Shown here: positions 5,961 to 13,372 of the stretch, in pieces
Layout of the letters: each line of letters opens with the position of its first letter
How positions within the stretch are numbered: the first letter of the stretch is position 1
From: Candidatus Hadersleviella danica
GTDB taxonomy: Bacteria > Chloroflexota > Anaerolineae > Promineifilales > Promineifilaceae
Reading direction: 5' to 3'
Length of the DNA: 15,257 nt
NCBI GenBank assembly: GCA_016711405.1
Contig: JADJSZ010000027.1
Span: 1-15,257 of the forward strand
Notes under the pieces: generated by a model
Databases searched by the model: none
What the model saw: the letters and a program-made list of their open reading frames with translations, nothing else
Told to the model about the DNA's origin: nothing
Made by a program: the position numbers and the translations under genes

Positions 5961-6476
5961 GTGTCCAAATTCTTATCGGCAACGACTAAACGCCACGCGG
6001 CAATGACAAACGACCACGCGGCAACGACTAAACGCCACGCGGCAACGATGGAAAGCCACGCGGCAACGATGGAAAGCCACTCGGCAACGATGGAAAGCCA
6101 CGCGGCAATGATAGAAGGCCACGCGGCAACGATGGAAAGCCACTCGGCAACGATGGAAGGCCACTCGGCAACGATGGAAGGCCACTCGGCAACGATGGAA
6201 GGCCACGCGGGAAGGATAGAAGGACACGCGGCAACGATGGAAGGCCACGCGGCAATGATAGAAGGCCACGCGGCAACGATGGAAAGCCGCTTGGCAACGA
6301 TGGAAAGCCACGCGGCAACGATGGAAGGCCACTCGGCAACGATGGAAGGCCACTCGGCAACGATGGAAAGCCACTCGGCAACGATGGAAGGCCACTCGGC
6401 AACGATGGAAGGCCACTCGGCGACGATGGAAGGCCGCATGGAAACGATAGAAGGCCAACTTCGTGGAGGAAGTTGA
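5961..6476 (+). CDS. Low-complexity protein of about 22 heptapeptide repeats; function unknown
   Basis: A 171-residue ORF of a 10-residue lead (MSKFLSATTK), 22 seven-residue units of type H-A/S-A-T-M-E-G/S, and the tail GQLRGGS. Ala/Ser at unit position 2 and Met/Ile at position 5 give 3-4 spacing, the a/d pattern of a coiled coil, though Gly in many units would weaken it. The last units (GRMETIEGQLR) look like ordinary coiled-coil sequence. No ribosome site is seen, and the same DNA is also open in reverse frames because the unit lacks stops, so whether it is translated is uncertain. A hairpin (6451-6480) covers the stop codon. Confidence 0.4.
   Translation: MSKFLSATTKRHAAMTNDHAATTKRHAATMESHAATMESHSATMESHAAMIEGHAATMESHSATMEGHSATMEGHSATMEGHAGRIEGHAATMEGHAAMIEGHAATMESRLATMESHAATMEGHSATMEGHSATMESHSATMEGHSATMEGHSATMEGRMETIEGQLRGGS
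5991..6452. repeat. 22 x 21-bp tandem repeat
   Basis: Units such as GGCCACTCGGCAACGATGGAA run head to tail without spacers. Variation is mostly ACG/TCG and AAGG/AAAG, with a few divergent units (near 6208, 6250 and 6286). The 21-bp unit is three heptamers long, like other heptamer repeats in the window. Confidence 0.9.
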
Positions 6477-6480
6477 CCTT
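6451..6480. terminator. Possible hairpin at the end of the heptapeptide-repeat ORF
   Basis: Stem AAGGCCAACTTC / GAAGTTGACCTT with a 6-base loop and one mismatch; the TGA stop lies in the right arm. No T-run follows, so it is not a classical intrinsic terminator. Confidence 0.4.
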
Positions 6481-6496
6481 CTGGAGAGAGAGAAGG

Positions 6497-6648
6497 GCGA
6501 CGCACCTAGTAGTCTGACCGAGTTGTTTTGTCGGACGTTTCGTAGGGGCAACCCTTGTGGTTGCCCGGCTCCGAGGGTAGGCACAAGGCCTACCCCTACA
6601 AAACGCCATCCGCCAAAATTTGACGGTCAGACTACTAGGGTGCGTCGC
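6497..6648. repeat. 152-bp palindromic element (MITE-like, cloverleaf fold)
   Basis: Outer arms 6497-6520 (GCGACGCACC...) and 6624-6648 (...GGTGCGTCGC) match over 24 of 25 positions. Inside are GTAGGGG...CCCCTAC (6542-6548, 6593-6599) and two perfect stem-loops: GGGCAACC-CTTGT-GGTTGCCC (6546-6566) and GGGTAGGC-ACAAG-GCCTACCC (6575-6595). No ORF is supported. The right arm runs into a T-run (6649-6654), so it could also stop transcription on the + strand. It lies between the repeat ORF and the 3' end of the VWD gene. Confidence 0.65.
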
Positions 6649-6664
6649 TTTTTTATTGGGTTAC

Positions 6665-6988
6665 TTAGGGCAATAAGCGGCGGGGGCGGCGGTACACCAT
6701 GCCAACCATGCCGAGCAACATGAAGAAGGGCATGAGGCCAAGGCCACAGCTACTCAGCAGACCACCAGCCGCTTCGGTTTCTGGCTCTTCAGTCGTCTCG
6801 GTTGTCGTGGCTGGTTCTTCAGTCGTCTCAGTTGTTGTAGCTGGCTCTTCGGGCGTCTCGGCATCAGCGGCCGATGCCCCCGTGCAGGGTTCGTTCGTGG
6901 CCACCAGACCTTGCGCCAGAGCTTGCTCTTCCGTCAAGATGTCCCCCACACCGACCAAACCTGCCGTTGCCAAATCGGGGCAAAGCAA
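6665..6988 (-). CDS. VWD protein, segment 4: Thr/Glu repeats and C-terminal membrane tail
   Basis: The frame is meaningful from about 7050 (FRYFQFSAFPTATESGATLL). It holds three 30-bp DNA repeats coding PATTTETTEE-type units (units begin 6783, 6813 and 6843 on the + strand) and ends LLSSCGLGLMPFFMLLGMVG plus RRPRR. A Cys, a hydrophobic stretch and a basic end match the general plan of C-terminal sorting signals such as MYXO-CTERM or GlyGly-CTERM, but I cannot assign a class. It could equally be a simple membrane anchor. Confidence 0.7.
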   Translation of the reverse strand: MLCPDLATAGLVGVGDILTEEQALAQGLVATNEPCTGASAADAETPEEPATTTETTEEPATTTETTEEPETEAAGGLLSSCGLGLMPFFMLLGMVGMVYRRPRRLLP

Positions 6989-7227
6989 GAGCGTCGCCCC
7001 GCTCTCTGTTGCGGTGGGGAAGGCGGAGAATTGGAAGTAACGGAAAGGTGCGGCGCATCGGGAACAGCGTATTGCTGGCCAATTTCTAACACCACACCCG
7101 AAGGAATGGCAACGGGCAAGCCCTGAGCGGGCACGGCCGCTACAAACTCTTCATCGGGAATATCGGCCGTATCCTCTTGGAAGGTTTTGGCACTTTCGAC
7201 AAAACTTTCGTCACCTGTCACGGCCAC
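6934..7227 (-). CDS. VWD protein, segment 3: post-VWD conserved module
   Basis: AVTGDESFVESAKTFQED is the motif seen after VWD domains in bacterial proteins. Upstream, two one-base corrections near 7273 and 7250 would join it to the preceding part as a Cys-containing stretch ending NCTYDV. Real sequence continues to about 7050 (LEIGQQYAVPDAP); after that the frame is wrong. Confidence 0.65.
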   Translation of the reverse strand: MAVTGDESFVESAKTFQEDTADIPDEEFVAAVPAQGLPVAIPSGVVLEIGQQYAVPDAPHLSVTSNSPPSPPQQRAGRRSCFAPIWQRQVWSVWGTS

Positions 7228-7351
7228 ATCATAGGTGCAGTTGTGCAGGGCAAGGGGTCAGTGACCTGGCCGTCTCGCAGGTATTGCCGCCGCTTCTTTT
7301 TCCGCAGGGTCTAAATCATTGATGGTAAGTGGCCCTGCGGCTTCAGCGGTA

Positions 7352-8095
7352 TCAGCGGCCGTGAGGGGCATCGAACAAGGACTCCTCGGCCGAAAGCCGC
7401 CAACTATCGCCGAAGAGCTTCAATTGCTCAAGGCTCGCGGGTGGTGTAATCAACTCACCGCCTCTGACTTGTATGTCGTTCATCCGGTCGCCATCAAGGT
7501 TGCCGAGGACACCCTCGTAGGTGAGTGAACCACCCAATCTGGCGATACCGATATCCAAGGAATCGTTACGTAAGATGACCCGTGCCCCCGTATTCCCATC
7601 AGGCCACAAAATGGTAAAGTCAGTCGAAGAGCCAGACCCCGAAATACTGCCGCCTGCGGGGAGTGAGACATAATCCGTTGGCAGGTCGGTCAGGACATCG
7701 TTGACATAGAAGCTAGTTTCTGGTTTTAAGTAGAATTCTAGTTTGTCGCCCCCGACGTACATGGCCACGGCCGTGTTAACCGAAACTGGCCGTTCTGGGT
7801 AACTTGCCCACCGCTCCTGACGTGCTTGCAGGACGACGCTTCCATCAGTGGATTGGGAGAGGAGAAAATCGCCAAATTCCTGAAAGTCGTAGACCAAGCC
7901 ATCGGGTGTGTTGATGTGTACGTCGCCACAGGAGTCACACTTCAGGGGGAGGAGGGGCAGGGACGGCCGTTGGTTCTGGTGTGGGTGGAATGACACTCTC
8001 TTCATTTTCGCCAAAGCTCCACAAGTCACTAATGGTTGTGGTTTGGCCGGGCTGGACACATTGATTCCACTGGAGGCCAAAGCCATTGTCCACAC
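7352..8095 (-). CDS. VWD protein, segment 2: von Willebrand factor type D domain
   Basis: Real sequence runs from about 7948 to 7370. It begins KCDSCGDVHINTPDGLVYDF, the canonical VWD opening, then FGDFLLSQS and VLQARQERW. It closes with YEGVLGNLDGDRMNDIQVRG and LKLFGDSWRLSAEESLFD, the standard VWD end (LGN-DG-ND, SWR, ESLFD). The stop just after SLFDAPHGR is a frame break: frame 7371-7258 continues with PLTAADTAEAAGPLTINDLD. Confidence 0.85.
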   Translation of the reverse strand: MWTMALASSGINVSSPAKPQPLVTCGALAKMKRVSFHPHQNQRPSLPLLPLKCDSCGDVHINTPDGLVYDFQEFGDFLLSQSTDGSVVLQARQERWASYPERPVSVNTAVAMYVGGDKLEFYLKPETSFYVNDVLTDLPTDYVSLPAGGSISGSGSSTDFTILWPDGNTGARVILRNDSLDIGIARLGGSLTYEGVLGNLDGDRMNDIQVRGGELITPPASLEQLKLFGDSWRLSAEESLFDAPHGR

Positions 8096-8816
8096 TCTCG
8101 GTCACAATGGTGTCTTTGAAATCGCCCGCCGCTTGGACAGTGGCCCAGATGTCGGTTGAATAGCTGCCTTCTTGGTAATGAGACACAGGTGTGACTGGCG
8201 TAAACACCATAAACCAATCTTGGGCGGCATTGTAGCCACCGACCGAGCCACTGGCGGCGTTGTAGTAACCAGCCCCTGTGTCGCTCCCCGCAAAGTAGAC
8301 ATCGGCCGCATGATAAGCCTTGAAGCAAGTCTCACTCGTGCCATTGTTGGTAATTGCCCAATCCTGCCGGAAGTAGTCATTGCCATTGATGTAGGAGACT
8401 GTTTGCACCACACCAAGGGTAGCACCACTACCCGCTAGGGTTTGGCTCGTAACCACCTTAAAGGGATCGCTGATGGAACCAGAGCCAATTGGCCCTTCAT
8501 GGCTGACCAAAGTCAAGGGATTGGTGGTGATGCTGGCCGAAGTTGGGTTGGTGTTGGGCAAATTCGGGCCGTAAACATCGCTCCCAAGGGCGAGGAATAA
8601 GCCGCTATCGGCCGTGCCATAGGTAGAGCCATCTGCGGGATGGTTCTGGTGGTAAACTTGGATACTGCCATTCGACCCCACCTGAATGCGAAGCGGCGCA
8701 CCGCTGATTTCCTTAAATTCGGCCGCTTGGTTTAACGACAAAGCGAAAGAAGGTGACGTTGCCAGAAGGAGCGCAAGGAGCACTCCCAACATAAATCTGA
8801 TTTTATTAGCGTTCAT
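7935..8816 (-). CDS. VWD protein, segment 1: signal peptide and beta-rich N-terminal domain
   Basis: MNANKIRFMLGVLLALLLAT followed by SPSFA-LS is a clear Sec signal peptide, cleaved near residue 25. The body (for example NDYFRQDWAITNNGTSETC, AADVYFAGSDTGAGYY and SVDNGFGLQWNQCVQPG) resembles the beta-sandwich domain that precedes VWD in bacterial proteins. A Pro-rich linker (PPTPEPTAVPAPPPP) ends it, and the frame is lost at the C-run near 7945-7950. Confidence 0.75.
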   Translation of the reverse strand: MNANKIRFMLGVLLALLLATSPSFALSLNQAAEFKEISGAPLRIQVGSNGSIQVYHQNHPADGSTYGTADSGLFLALGSDVYGPNLPNTNPTSASITTNPLTLVSHEGPIGSGSISDPFKVVTSQTLAGSGATLGVVQTVSYINGNDYFRQDWAITNNGTSETCFKAYHAADVYFAGSDTGAGYYNAASGSVGGYNAAQDWFMVFTPVTPVSHYQEGSYSTDIWATVQAAGDFKDTIVTESVDNGFGLQWNQCVQPGQTTTISDLWSFGENEESVIPPTPEPTAVPAPPPPEV

Positions 8817-8955
8817 ATCTCTCCTATGTAGGTAAATGCGCTGGATTGTGTGAATAGGTGTCGTTGCCGCAATGCCCGAAATAGTTTATGGTGCGATAGC
8901 TATTCTCCTTGAGTGCGTTGAGGTTTCTTACAACTTGCGTTTCAGGACTCCTTGG
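8817..8955 (-). other. Gap between carbonic anhydrase and VWD genes
   Basis: The gap is 139 bases long. Apart from the ribosome site next to 8816, I see no convincing promoter, hairpin terminator or repeat in it. The two genes could be cotranscribed. Confidence 0.4.
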
Positions 8956-9856
8956 CTATGGCGTTTCATCCACCTGCAACGTGCGTGCATTGAGGTCTTG
9001 CAACGGCCGATTGTTGCCTTCCATAATGCGGGTAAATTGGGCAATTTGCTCGGCCGACATCTCAATCGGCATTTGCAACACCGACCATAAAATGCCTGAG
9101 GTGCAAGGAGGAGTGGTCAGAGAACCTTCATAGCGGAAGAAGAGGGCTTCGGCGGGCAACAAAGCGGCCAACGAGATGCTCTCGCCTGTGTCTTGAGGGG
9201 TGTAAACCTTTTCCCCATGCTCATCAAGGACATAGGGCGACTCTTCGGCTGGCAGATGTGCCCACACGGAAGCCAACGCCGCATTTTCAGCACCTTCCCG
9301 AATAAACACGCCGACCACGGCCGCTTTGCTCTCATCGGCCGTCTTATGTACCAAATGCATCTCAATCGGGAACGCACCCCCATTCAGGGTGTGTTCACTG
9401 GGGGAATGGAAATGGAACTGCTTCAAGAAATAGGTTTCCCCCCCAATCACAACTTGGCTCCCCTCAATTTGGTCCACCTGAATGGTGTGGCCGTTGTTGA
9501 GCATTTTGACGGCCGCATCCCCATAGGCAAATTGGATATTCTCCAAATCCGCCCCCGTGGCACTGGCCAGATTGATGGGCGATTGGGTCGCCCCTGCACA
9601 GTCGGGATAGCCCAGTTCGTCCCAATTCTCAGGGCCGCCTTCTCCTTCATAAGCCCAATGTACGGCATGGGTTTCGCCCGCTGTGTGTTCTTCCACTTCG
9701 GCGATGGCCTGCTCGGCCACCTCGGCCGCCTGCCCCGCCACCGCTTCCGCTGTGGCCGAAATCATCTCCGTGGTAGATTCGGGCACAACACCCTCACAAC
9801 CCGCCAAAGCCACCAGCAACAATCATCATCACGAATATCAAGATCTTCTTCATCAT
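8956..9856 (-). CDS. Alpha-type carbonic anhydrase, predicted lipoprotein
   Basis: A zinc enzyme for CO2/bicarbonate interconversion, outside the cytoplasm. In the main open frame (TTG at 9822, 288 residues) the zinc ligands are H137 and H139 in FHFHSPSEH and H156 in EMHLVH. E143, the SLTTPPCTSGILW block, and Cys75/Cys240 (the usual disulfide) are also present. ALAGC at residues 5-9 is a lipobox. The real start is probably ATG at 9856 or 9853, behind AAGGAG (9861-9866), giving MKKILIFVMM and then, after one surplus base near 9827, LLLVALAGC. A Glu/Ala-rich spacer separates lipid anchor and enzyme. The gene is divergent from the SARP gene. Confidence 0.9.
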
Positions 9857-9888
9857 TCTTTCTCCTTAATAAATACAGATAGAGACGG

Positions 9889-9950
9889 GAGATAGAGATA
9901 GAGGAAATACAGACCCTTAGCGAACCACGTGCCACCTCTATCTCTATCTC
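9889..9950. repeat. GATAGA-type repeat forming a perfect 16-bp inverted repeat
   Basis: Left arm 9889-9904 (GAGATAGAGATAGAGG), right arm 9935-9950 (CCTCTATCTCTATCTC), with a 30-base loop. It lies between the divergent carbonic anhydrase and SARP genes. The left arm and its flank recur at 15211-15249. Confidence 0.75.
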
Positions 9951-9970
9951 TACACTCTATCTTTGTGGCC

Positions 9971-10000
9971 GTTACAAAAGCGTTACAAACCTGCTATATT
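9971..10000 (+). promoter_or_regulatory. Predicted SARP-type operator and promoter for the regulator gene
   Basis: GTTACAA (9971-9977), four bases, GTTACAA (9982-9988), six bases, then TATATT (9995-10000) as the -10 box. Known SARP operators are direct heptamers at 11-bp period a few bases before the -10 box, taking the place of a -35 box. That leaves about 110 bases of leader before the ATG at 10120. Autoregulation is inference. Confidence 0.5.
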
Positions 10001-10119
10001 TGGCGCGTAACCATTCCCTTTTTCCGACACAGAGGCGCGGGATGTAGAGGGGGCAGAGGAAGTTCCCTGCGCTTTTTGCGTCCCTTTGCGTCAAAAAATC
10101 ACCCCATCCACATTTATCA

Positions 10120-10716
10120 ATGCTTACGCTCACCCTGTTTGGCCATTTTCGGGCTACCCATAACCACGAACCATTCACCTTTCCCACCCAAAGCGTCGCC
10201 GCCCTCGTGGCTTATCTCTGCTTAGAGCAGAACACCCCCCAACCCCGCGCCCACATCTCCACCCTGCTCTGGCCCGACAGCACCGACGAGCAAGGGCGGC
10301 GCAACCTGCGCCAAGTTCTCTTCCGCCTGCGCCAAGTCGTGCCCGACACGGCCGATGGCCACCCGCTCTTCCTGACCACCAACGACACCCTGCAATGGAA
10401 CCCCGCCTACCCCACCCAAACCGATGTGTTCCAGTTTGAGGCACACATGCCCAAGCGGAACCGTTCCTGCACACCCCTCTCAGCGAAACCCCTTATCCCG
10501 CCCTTGCCCCCCTGCAAACGGCCGTGGATCTCTGCCCCGCCAATCTCCTCCTCGGCTTCGACCTGCTCAACGACCTGTATGCGGAATGGCTCCAGCAGTG
10601 GCGCACCAAATACCAGCGGCAAGCGTTGCTGGGGCTGGCGCGGCTGGCGGAACTGTACGGCCGTGCGGGGCAACCCCGCCAAATGGAAAAGCTGGCCCGC
10701 CAGCAACTCGCCCTGA
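10120..10716 (+). CDS. SARP regulator, segment 1: winged-helix DNA-binding domain
   Basis: Real sequence is 10120 to about 10448. MLTLTLFGHFRA, then PTQSVAALVAYLCLEQ and LLWPDSTDEQGRRNLRQVLF (residues 49-68), is the standard SARP/OmpR-like DNA-binding domain. One base appears missing near 10447 (HM instead of a codon before AQAEPFLHTPLSE); after that the other frame is the real one. Confidence 0.8.
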   Translation: MLTLTLFGHFRATHNHEPFTFPTQSVAALVAYLCLEQNTPQPRAHISTLLWPDSTDEQGRRNLRQVLFRLRQVVPDTADGHPLFLTTNDTLQWNPAYPTQTDVFQFEAHMPKRNRSCTPLSAKPLIPPLPPCKRPWISAPPISSSASTCSTTCMRNGSSSGAPNTSGKRCWGWRGWRNCTAVRGNPAKWKSWPASNSP

Positions 10717-12881
10717 ACCCCGAGCGGGAAGAGGCGCACCACCAACTCATCCAAGCGTGCGTGGCACAGGGGGAATACACGGCCGCCCTCACCCAATACA
10801 CCACCTACCACACCCAACGCCAAGAAGATGGCTTAGAGCCATCCCCCGCCCTGCGCCAATTGCACCACCTAGCCAACCAGTTGCGGCTGGGGCAACTGCC
10901 GCCGCCGCCACCCATCCCCCACAACCTGCCCCCCGAAGAGACCCCTTTTTACGGCCGCCAACCCGAGCTAGACGACTTGCTCCTCTGGTTAGTCGCTCCC
11001 AACCAGCGCCTGCTGACCCTGAAGGGGCTGGGGGGCATGGGCAAAACGAGGTTGGCACTGGCCGCCGCCCGCCGCTTGGCACGGCCGTGGCACACCATCC
11101 CCACCAGATTCCCCGGCGGGGTCTGGTTCACCTCCTTAGCCGATGTGCAAACCGACGACGAAGAAACAGTGGCTGAAGCGATTGTGCAAAGCTGTGGCTG
11201 GTCCACCAAACAAGAAGAAACGGCTCTCACGGCCGCTATTCGCTACCTCTCGGGCAAACCCCACCTGCTGGTTTTGGACAACTTGGAGCATTTGCCCCGC
11301 ATGGCGCAGTTCGTTTTGGCCTTGCTGACGGCCGTGCCAACCCTCACCATCTTGGCCACCTCGCGCCACCCACTTGGGCTACAGCGGGAGGTGGTGCGCC
11401 AGATTCATGGCCTGCCCATCCCCAAGCACGACAGGGACATGGCCGTGCCCAGTGTCACCTTGCTCATGGAGCGCATTCAGCGGGTGGATAGCGGCTTTCG
11501 GCTGACACCAGCCGTGGCCCCCGACCTCGTGCGCATTTGCCGCACGCTGGATGGCTGGCCGCTGGCGCTCGAGTTGGCCGCAGGCTGGGCGGAGGTGATG
11601 TACCCCCACGAAATTGCCGAGCGGGTGGCGGGCAACATGGCCGCCCTGCAGACGGCCGTGCCCGATTTGCCCCCCCGCCATCGCAGTATGGAAGCGGTGC
11701 TGGCTGCCTCCTACACCCTGCTCACCCCTACCCAACAGCGCATTTTGGCGGGTTTTGCCCTCTTTCGGGGCGGGGGCACGGCCGAGGCGGCCGAGCAAAT
11801 TTTGCAGGCTACGGCCGAGGATATGGCTCTGCTGGTGCGCCGCGCCCTGCTCCAAGAACAGGAGGGGCGCTGCACCATCCACGAACTGGTGCGCCAATTT
11901 GCCCTGACCATGCTGGCAAAAATGGAAGACAAAATGAGCATCGAACAAGCCCATGCTGGCTACTATCTTCATTTACTAACCACCCTTGAAAGCGACTTGC
12001 ACGGTCTCAGCCCTCTTCCAGCTCTGCACCAACTGCGTTCTGAACGGGAAAACATTTATGGGGCATGGCATTGGGCGGTGGCGCAGGGGGAATATGAGGC
12101 ACTAACGGCCGCCCTCCCCAATCTCACCCGCTTCTATAATATGATGGGGCTATTGCGAGAGGGAGAAGCCCTATTGCGCGAAACGCGCCCCCACATCACC
12201 CAACCATCACTGAGCCACGACTTGCGTTTAGCCCATGCTGGCCTATGTCTGCGCTTAGGCCATTACGACACAGCGCGCACCCTCTTAGCCACCTCCCCCG
12301 CCTTCGAACAACTCTCCCCCACCCAGCAATTACAAACTCATCTGCATTGGGGCAAACTGTATATCCTCCAAGGCCGTTTTCCCGAAAGCAGCCAGAAATA
12401 TCAAGAAGGATTGGCGTTGGCGCGAGCCGAACAACATCAGGAAGGAATTATTTCCTGCTTGGTCGAGCTAGGGGTATTATCCGATTATGAGGAACAGTAT
12501 GAAGCGGAGGTCACAACCCTAGCGGAGAGCTTGACCGACCTCTGGTTGCAACGGTCAGCCTATAGCTTTTTAGGTGCGGTAAGCATCCGCCACGGCCGTT
12601 ACCAAAACACCTGCACCTATTGGCAAAAATCATTAGATATCTCCCTCGCCCTCGAAGATTGGTATTCAGTCGCCAGCTATTACAACAATTTGGGCGATGC
12701 CTTCCGCGAATTTGGCAAATTTGCCGAGGCCGAAGCATCATTCCAACAAGCCACCACCCTTGCCCAATCCCTGCACAATGAAATTACCCAAATGGCAATC
12801 TTAGAGGGATGGGCGCGGTTAGATGTGGTACGTGGGGAATACCATCAGGCCGTAGAGCGGGCCAAGAAACGATTCGCTTAG
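10524..12881 (+). CDS. SARP regulator, segment 2: BTAD, NB-ARC ATPase and TPRs
   Basis: The frame is real from about 10449, before its ATG. BTAD spans residues 25-118 (YGRAGQPRQMEKLARQQLAL, EEAHHQLIQACVAQGEYTAA). Walker A is KGLGGMGKTRLAL (Lys174; about 11022-11060), Walker B HLLVLDNLEHL, then ILATSRHPLGL and GWPLALELAAGWA. The last 270 residues are helical TPR-like repeats (WGKLYILQGRFPESSQKYQE, YNNLGDAFREFGKFAEAEAS). The stop after AKKRFA is a frame break: inserting one C in GGGCC near 12858 would give AQETIRLAKLYDRQFVEQLG. Confidence 0.9.
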   Translation: MDLCPANLLLGFDLLNDLYAEWLQQWRTKYQRQALLGLARLAELYGRAGQPRQMEKLARQQLALNPEREEAHHQLIQACVAQGEYTAALTQYTTYHTQRQEDGLEPSPALRQLHHLANQLRLGQLPPPPPIPHNLPPEETPFYGRQPELDDLLLWLVAPNQRLLTLKGLGGMGKTRLALAAARRLARPWHTIPTRFPGGVWFTSLADVQTDDEETVAEAIVQSCGWSTKQEETALTAAIRYLSGKPHLLVLDNLEHLPRMAQFVLALLTAVPTLTILATSRHPLGLQREVVRQIHGLPIPKHDRDMAVPSVTLLMERIQRVDSGFRLTPAVAPDLVRICRTLDGWPLALELAAGWAEVMYPHEIAERVAGNMAALQTAVPDLPPRHRSMEAVLAASYTLLTPTQQRILAGFALFRGGGTAEAAEQILQATAEDMALLVRRALLQEQEGRCTIHELVRQFALTMLAKMEDKMSIEQAHAGYYLHLLTTLESDLHGLSPLPALHQLRSERENIYGAWHWAVAQGEYEALTAALPNLTRFYNMMGLLREGEALLRETRPHITQPSLSHDLRLAHAGLCLRLGHYDTARTLLATSPAFEQLSPTQQLQTHLHWGKLYILQGRFPESSQKYQEGLALARAEQHQEGIISCLVELGVLSDYEEQYEAEVTTLAESLTDLWLQRSAYSFLGAVSIRHGRYQNTCTYWQKSLDISLALEDWYSVASYYNNLGDAFREFGKFAEAEASFQQATTLAQSLHNEITQMAILEGWARLDVVRGEYHQAVERAKKRFA

Positions 12882-13292
12882 CCAAACTCTATGACCGACA
12901 GTTTGTGGAGCAGTTGGGCTTGTCTGTCTTGGTCATGCCTATGCGGGGTTGGGGATGTGGACAGAGGCCGAGGCGGCCTATACCCAAGCGTTGGCTGGCT
13001 ACCTAGCGGGGATTTGCCCCGTTGTGCCATGGAAAATGTGGTGGGGTTGGATCATATCCATTGGCAAATGGGGATGAAACGGCCGCCAACACCCACATCC
13101 ACCACTTTTTAGCTGAGTAACCACTCTTTCATTGAAGGTTCCGCTAGCCCCAGCCTGAGCTATGGGCGAGCGATACAGGTGTTGCGGGCATTGGGGCAAA
13201 CGCAACAAGCGGCCGATCTCTTAGCGAAGGTGCAACAGTGGCTCCAAGCAGAGGTTGGGTTACTTTTTGCCAGACCCATCTGGGAGGGATGA
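12855..13292 (+). CDS. SARP regulator, degraded 3' tail read over several frames
   Basis: Pieces in order are QETIRLAKLYDRQFVEQLG, LGHAYAGLGMWTEAEAAYTQ, DLPRCAMENVVGLDHIHWQM, ETAANTHIHHFLAE and SLSYGRAIQVLRALGQTQQA, ending with WEG and TGA. They form continuing TPR-like helices, broken four or more times in 440 bases. No single open frame covers it. Confidence 0.55.
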
Positions 13293-13372
13293 AATTTAGA
13301 GGGGATAGAGGTACAATAGACTGTGTCAAAACAGTATTTGCGGATTAGCAACTGGATTATCTCGTTTGGGTA

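Larger units (their letters stand above)
6665..8816 (-). pseudogene. Secreted VWD-domain protein with C-terminal sorting-like tail, interrupted by several frame changes
   Basis: Read through, this is about 717 residues. It has a signal peptide, a beta-rich N-terminal domain, a Pro/Glu linker, a von Willebrand factor type D domain, an adjacent conserved module (DGQVTDPL..HNCTYDVAVTGDESFVESA when rebuilt), a Thr/Glu repeat linker and a hydrophobic tail. VWD domains of exported bacterial proteins are thought to act in adhesion or matrix assembly; ligand unknown. AGGAGA (about 5 bases before the ATG at 8816) fixes the start. Frame changes lie near 7945-7950 (C5 on the coding strand), 7370, 7273, 7250 and 7050. 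It lies 139 bases downstream of, and co-directional with, the carbonic anhydrase gene. Confidence 0.8.
10120..13292 (+). pseudogene. SARP-family transcriptional regulator (wHTH-BTAD-NB-ARC-TPR), interrupted by frame changes
   Basis: Read through, the gene has about 1,057 codons. The order is winged-helix DNA-binding domain, bacterial transcriptional activator domain (BTAD), NB-ARC ATPase and TPR tail, the plan of large AfsR-like regulators. Family knowledge: the ATPase/TPR part senses a signal and the N-terminus binds direct-repeat operators. No ribosome site stands before the ATG, but LTLFGHF is the normal start. Frame changes lie near 10447, 12858, 12930, 13010, 13075 and 13110. The tail beyond 12881 can still be read piecewise (LGHAYAGLGMWTEAEAAYTQ; RAIQVLRALGQTQQAADLL) to a TGA at 13290-13292. 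Target genes are not evident apart from its own promoter. Confidence 0.8.

Noticed and set aside
5954..5975. GTGTAATTCGTGTCCAAATT as a possible promoter of the heptapeptide ORF
   Set aside because: It has no -10/-35 arrangement I can defend and looks like another short repeat word.
5991..6452. Possible CRISPR array
   Set aside because: Units are 21 bp, head to tail, with no unique spacers between them.
5903..6609. Three long reverse-strand open frames over the 21-bp repeat (SIVAEWP, HRCRVAF and LPSLPSG types)
   Set aside because: They are open only because the repeat unit has no stop codon in these frames; they lack start context, and two run on into the MITE-like element.
9193..9882. 229-residue forward ORF opposite the carbonic anhydrase
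   Set aside because: It is antisense to a gene with complete catalytic motifs and has no recognisable features.
10424..11176. 250-residue forward ORF, Pro/Ala/Arg-rich
   Set aside because: It is an out-of-frame shadow of the SARP BTAD/NB-ARC frame, with composition typical of shifted GC-rich code.
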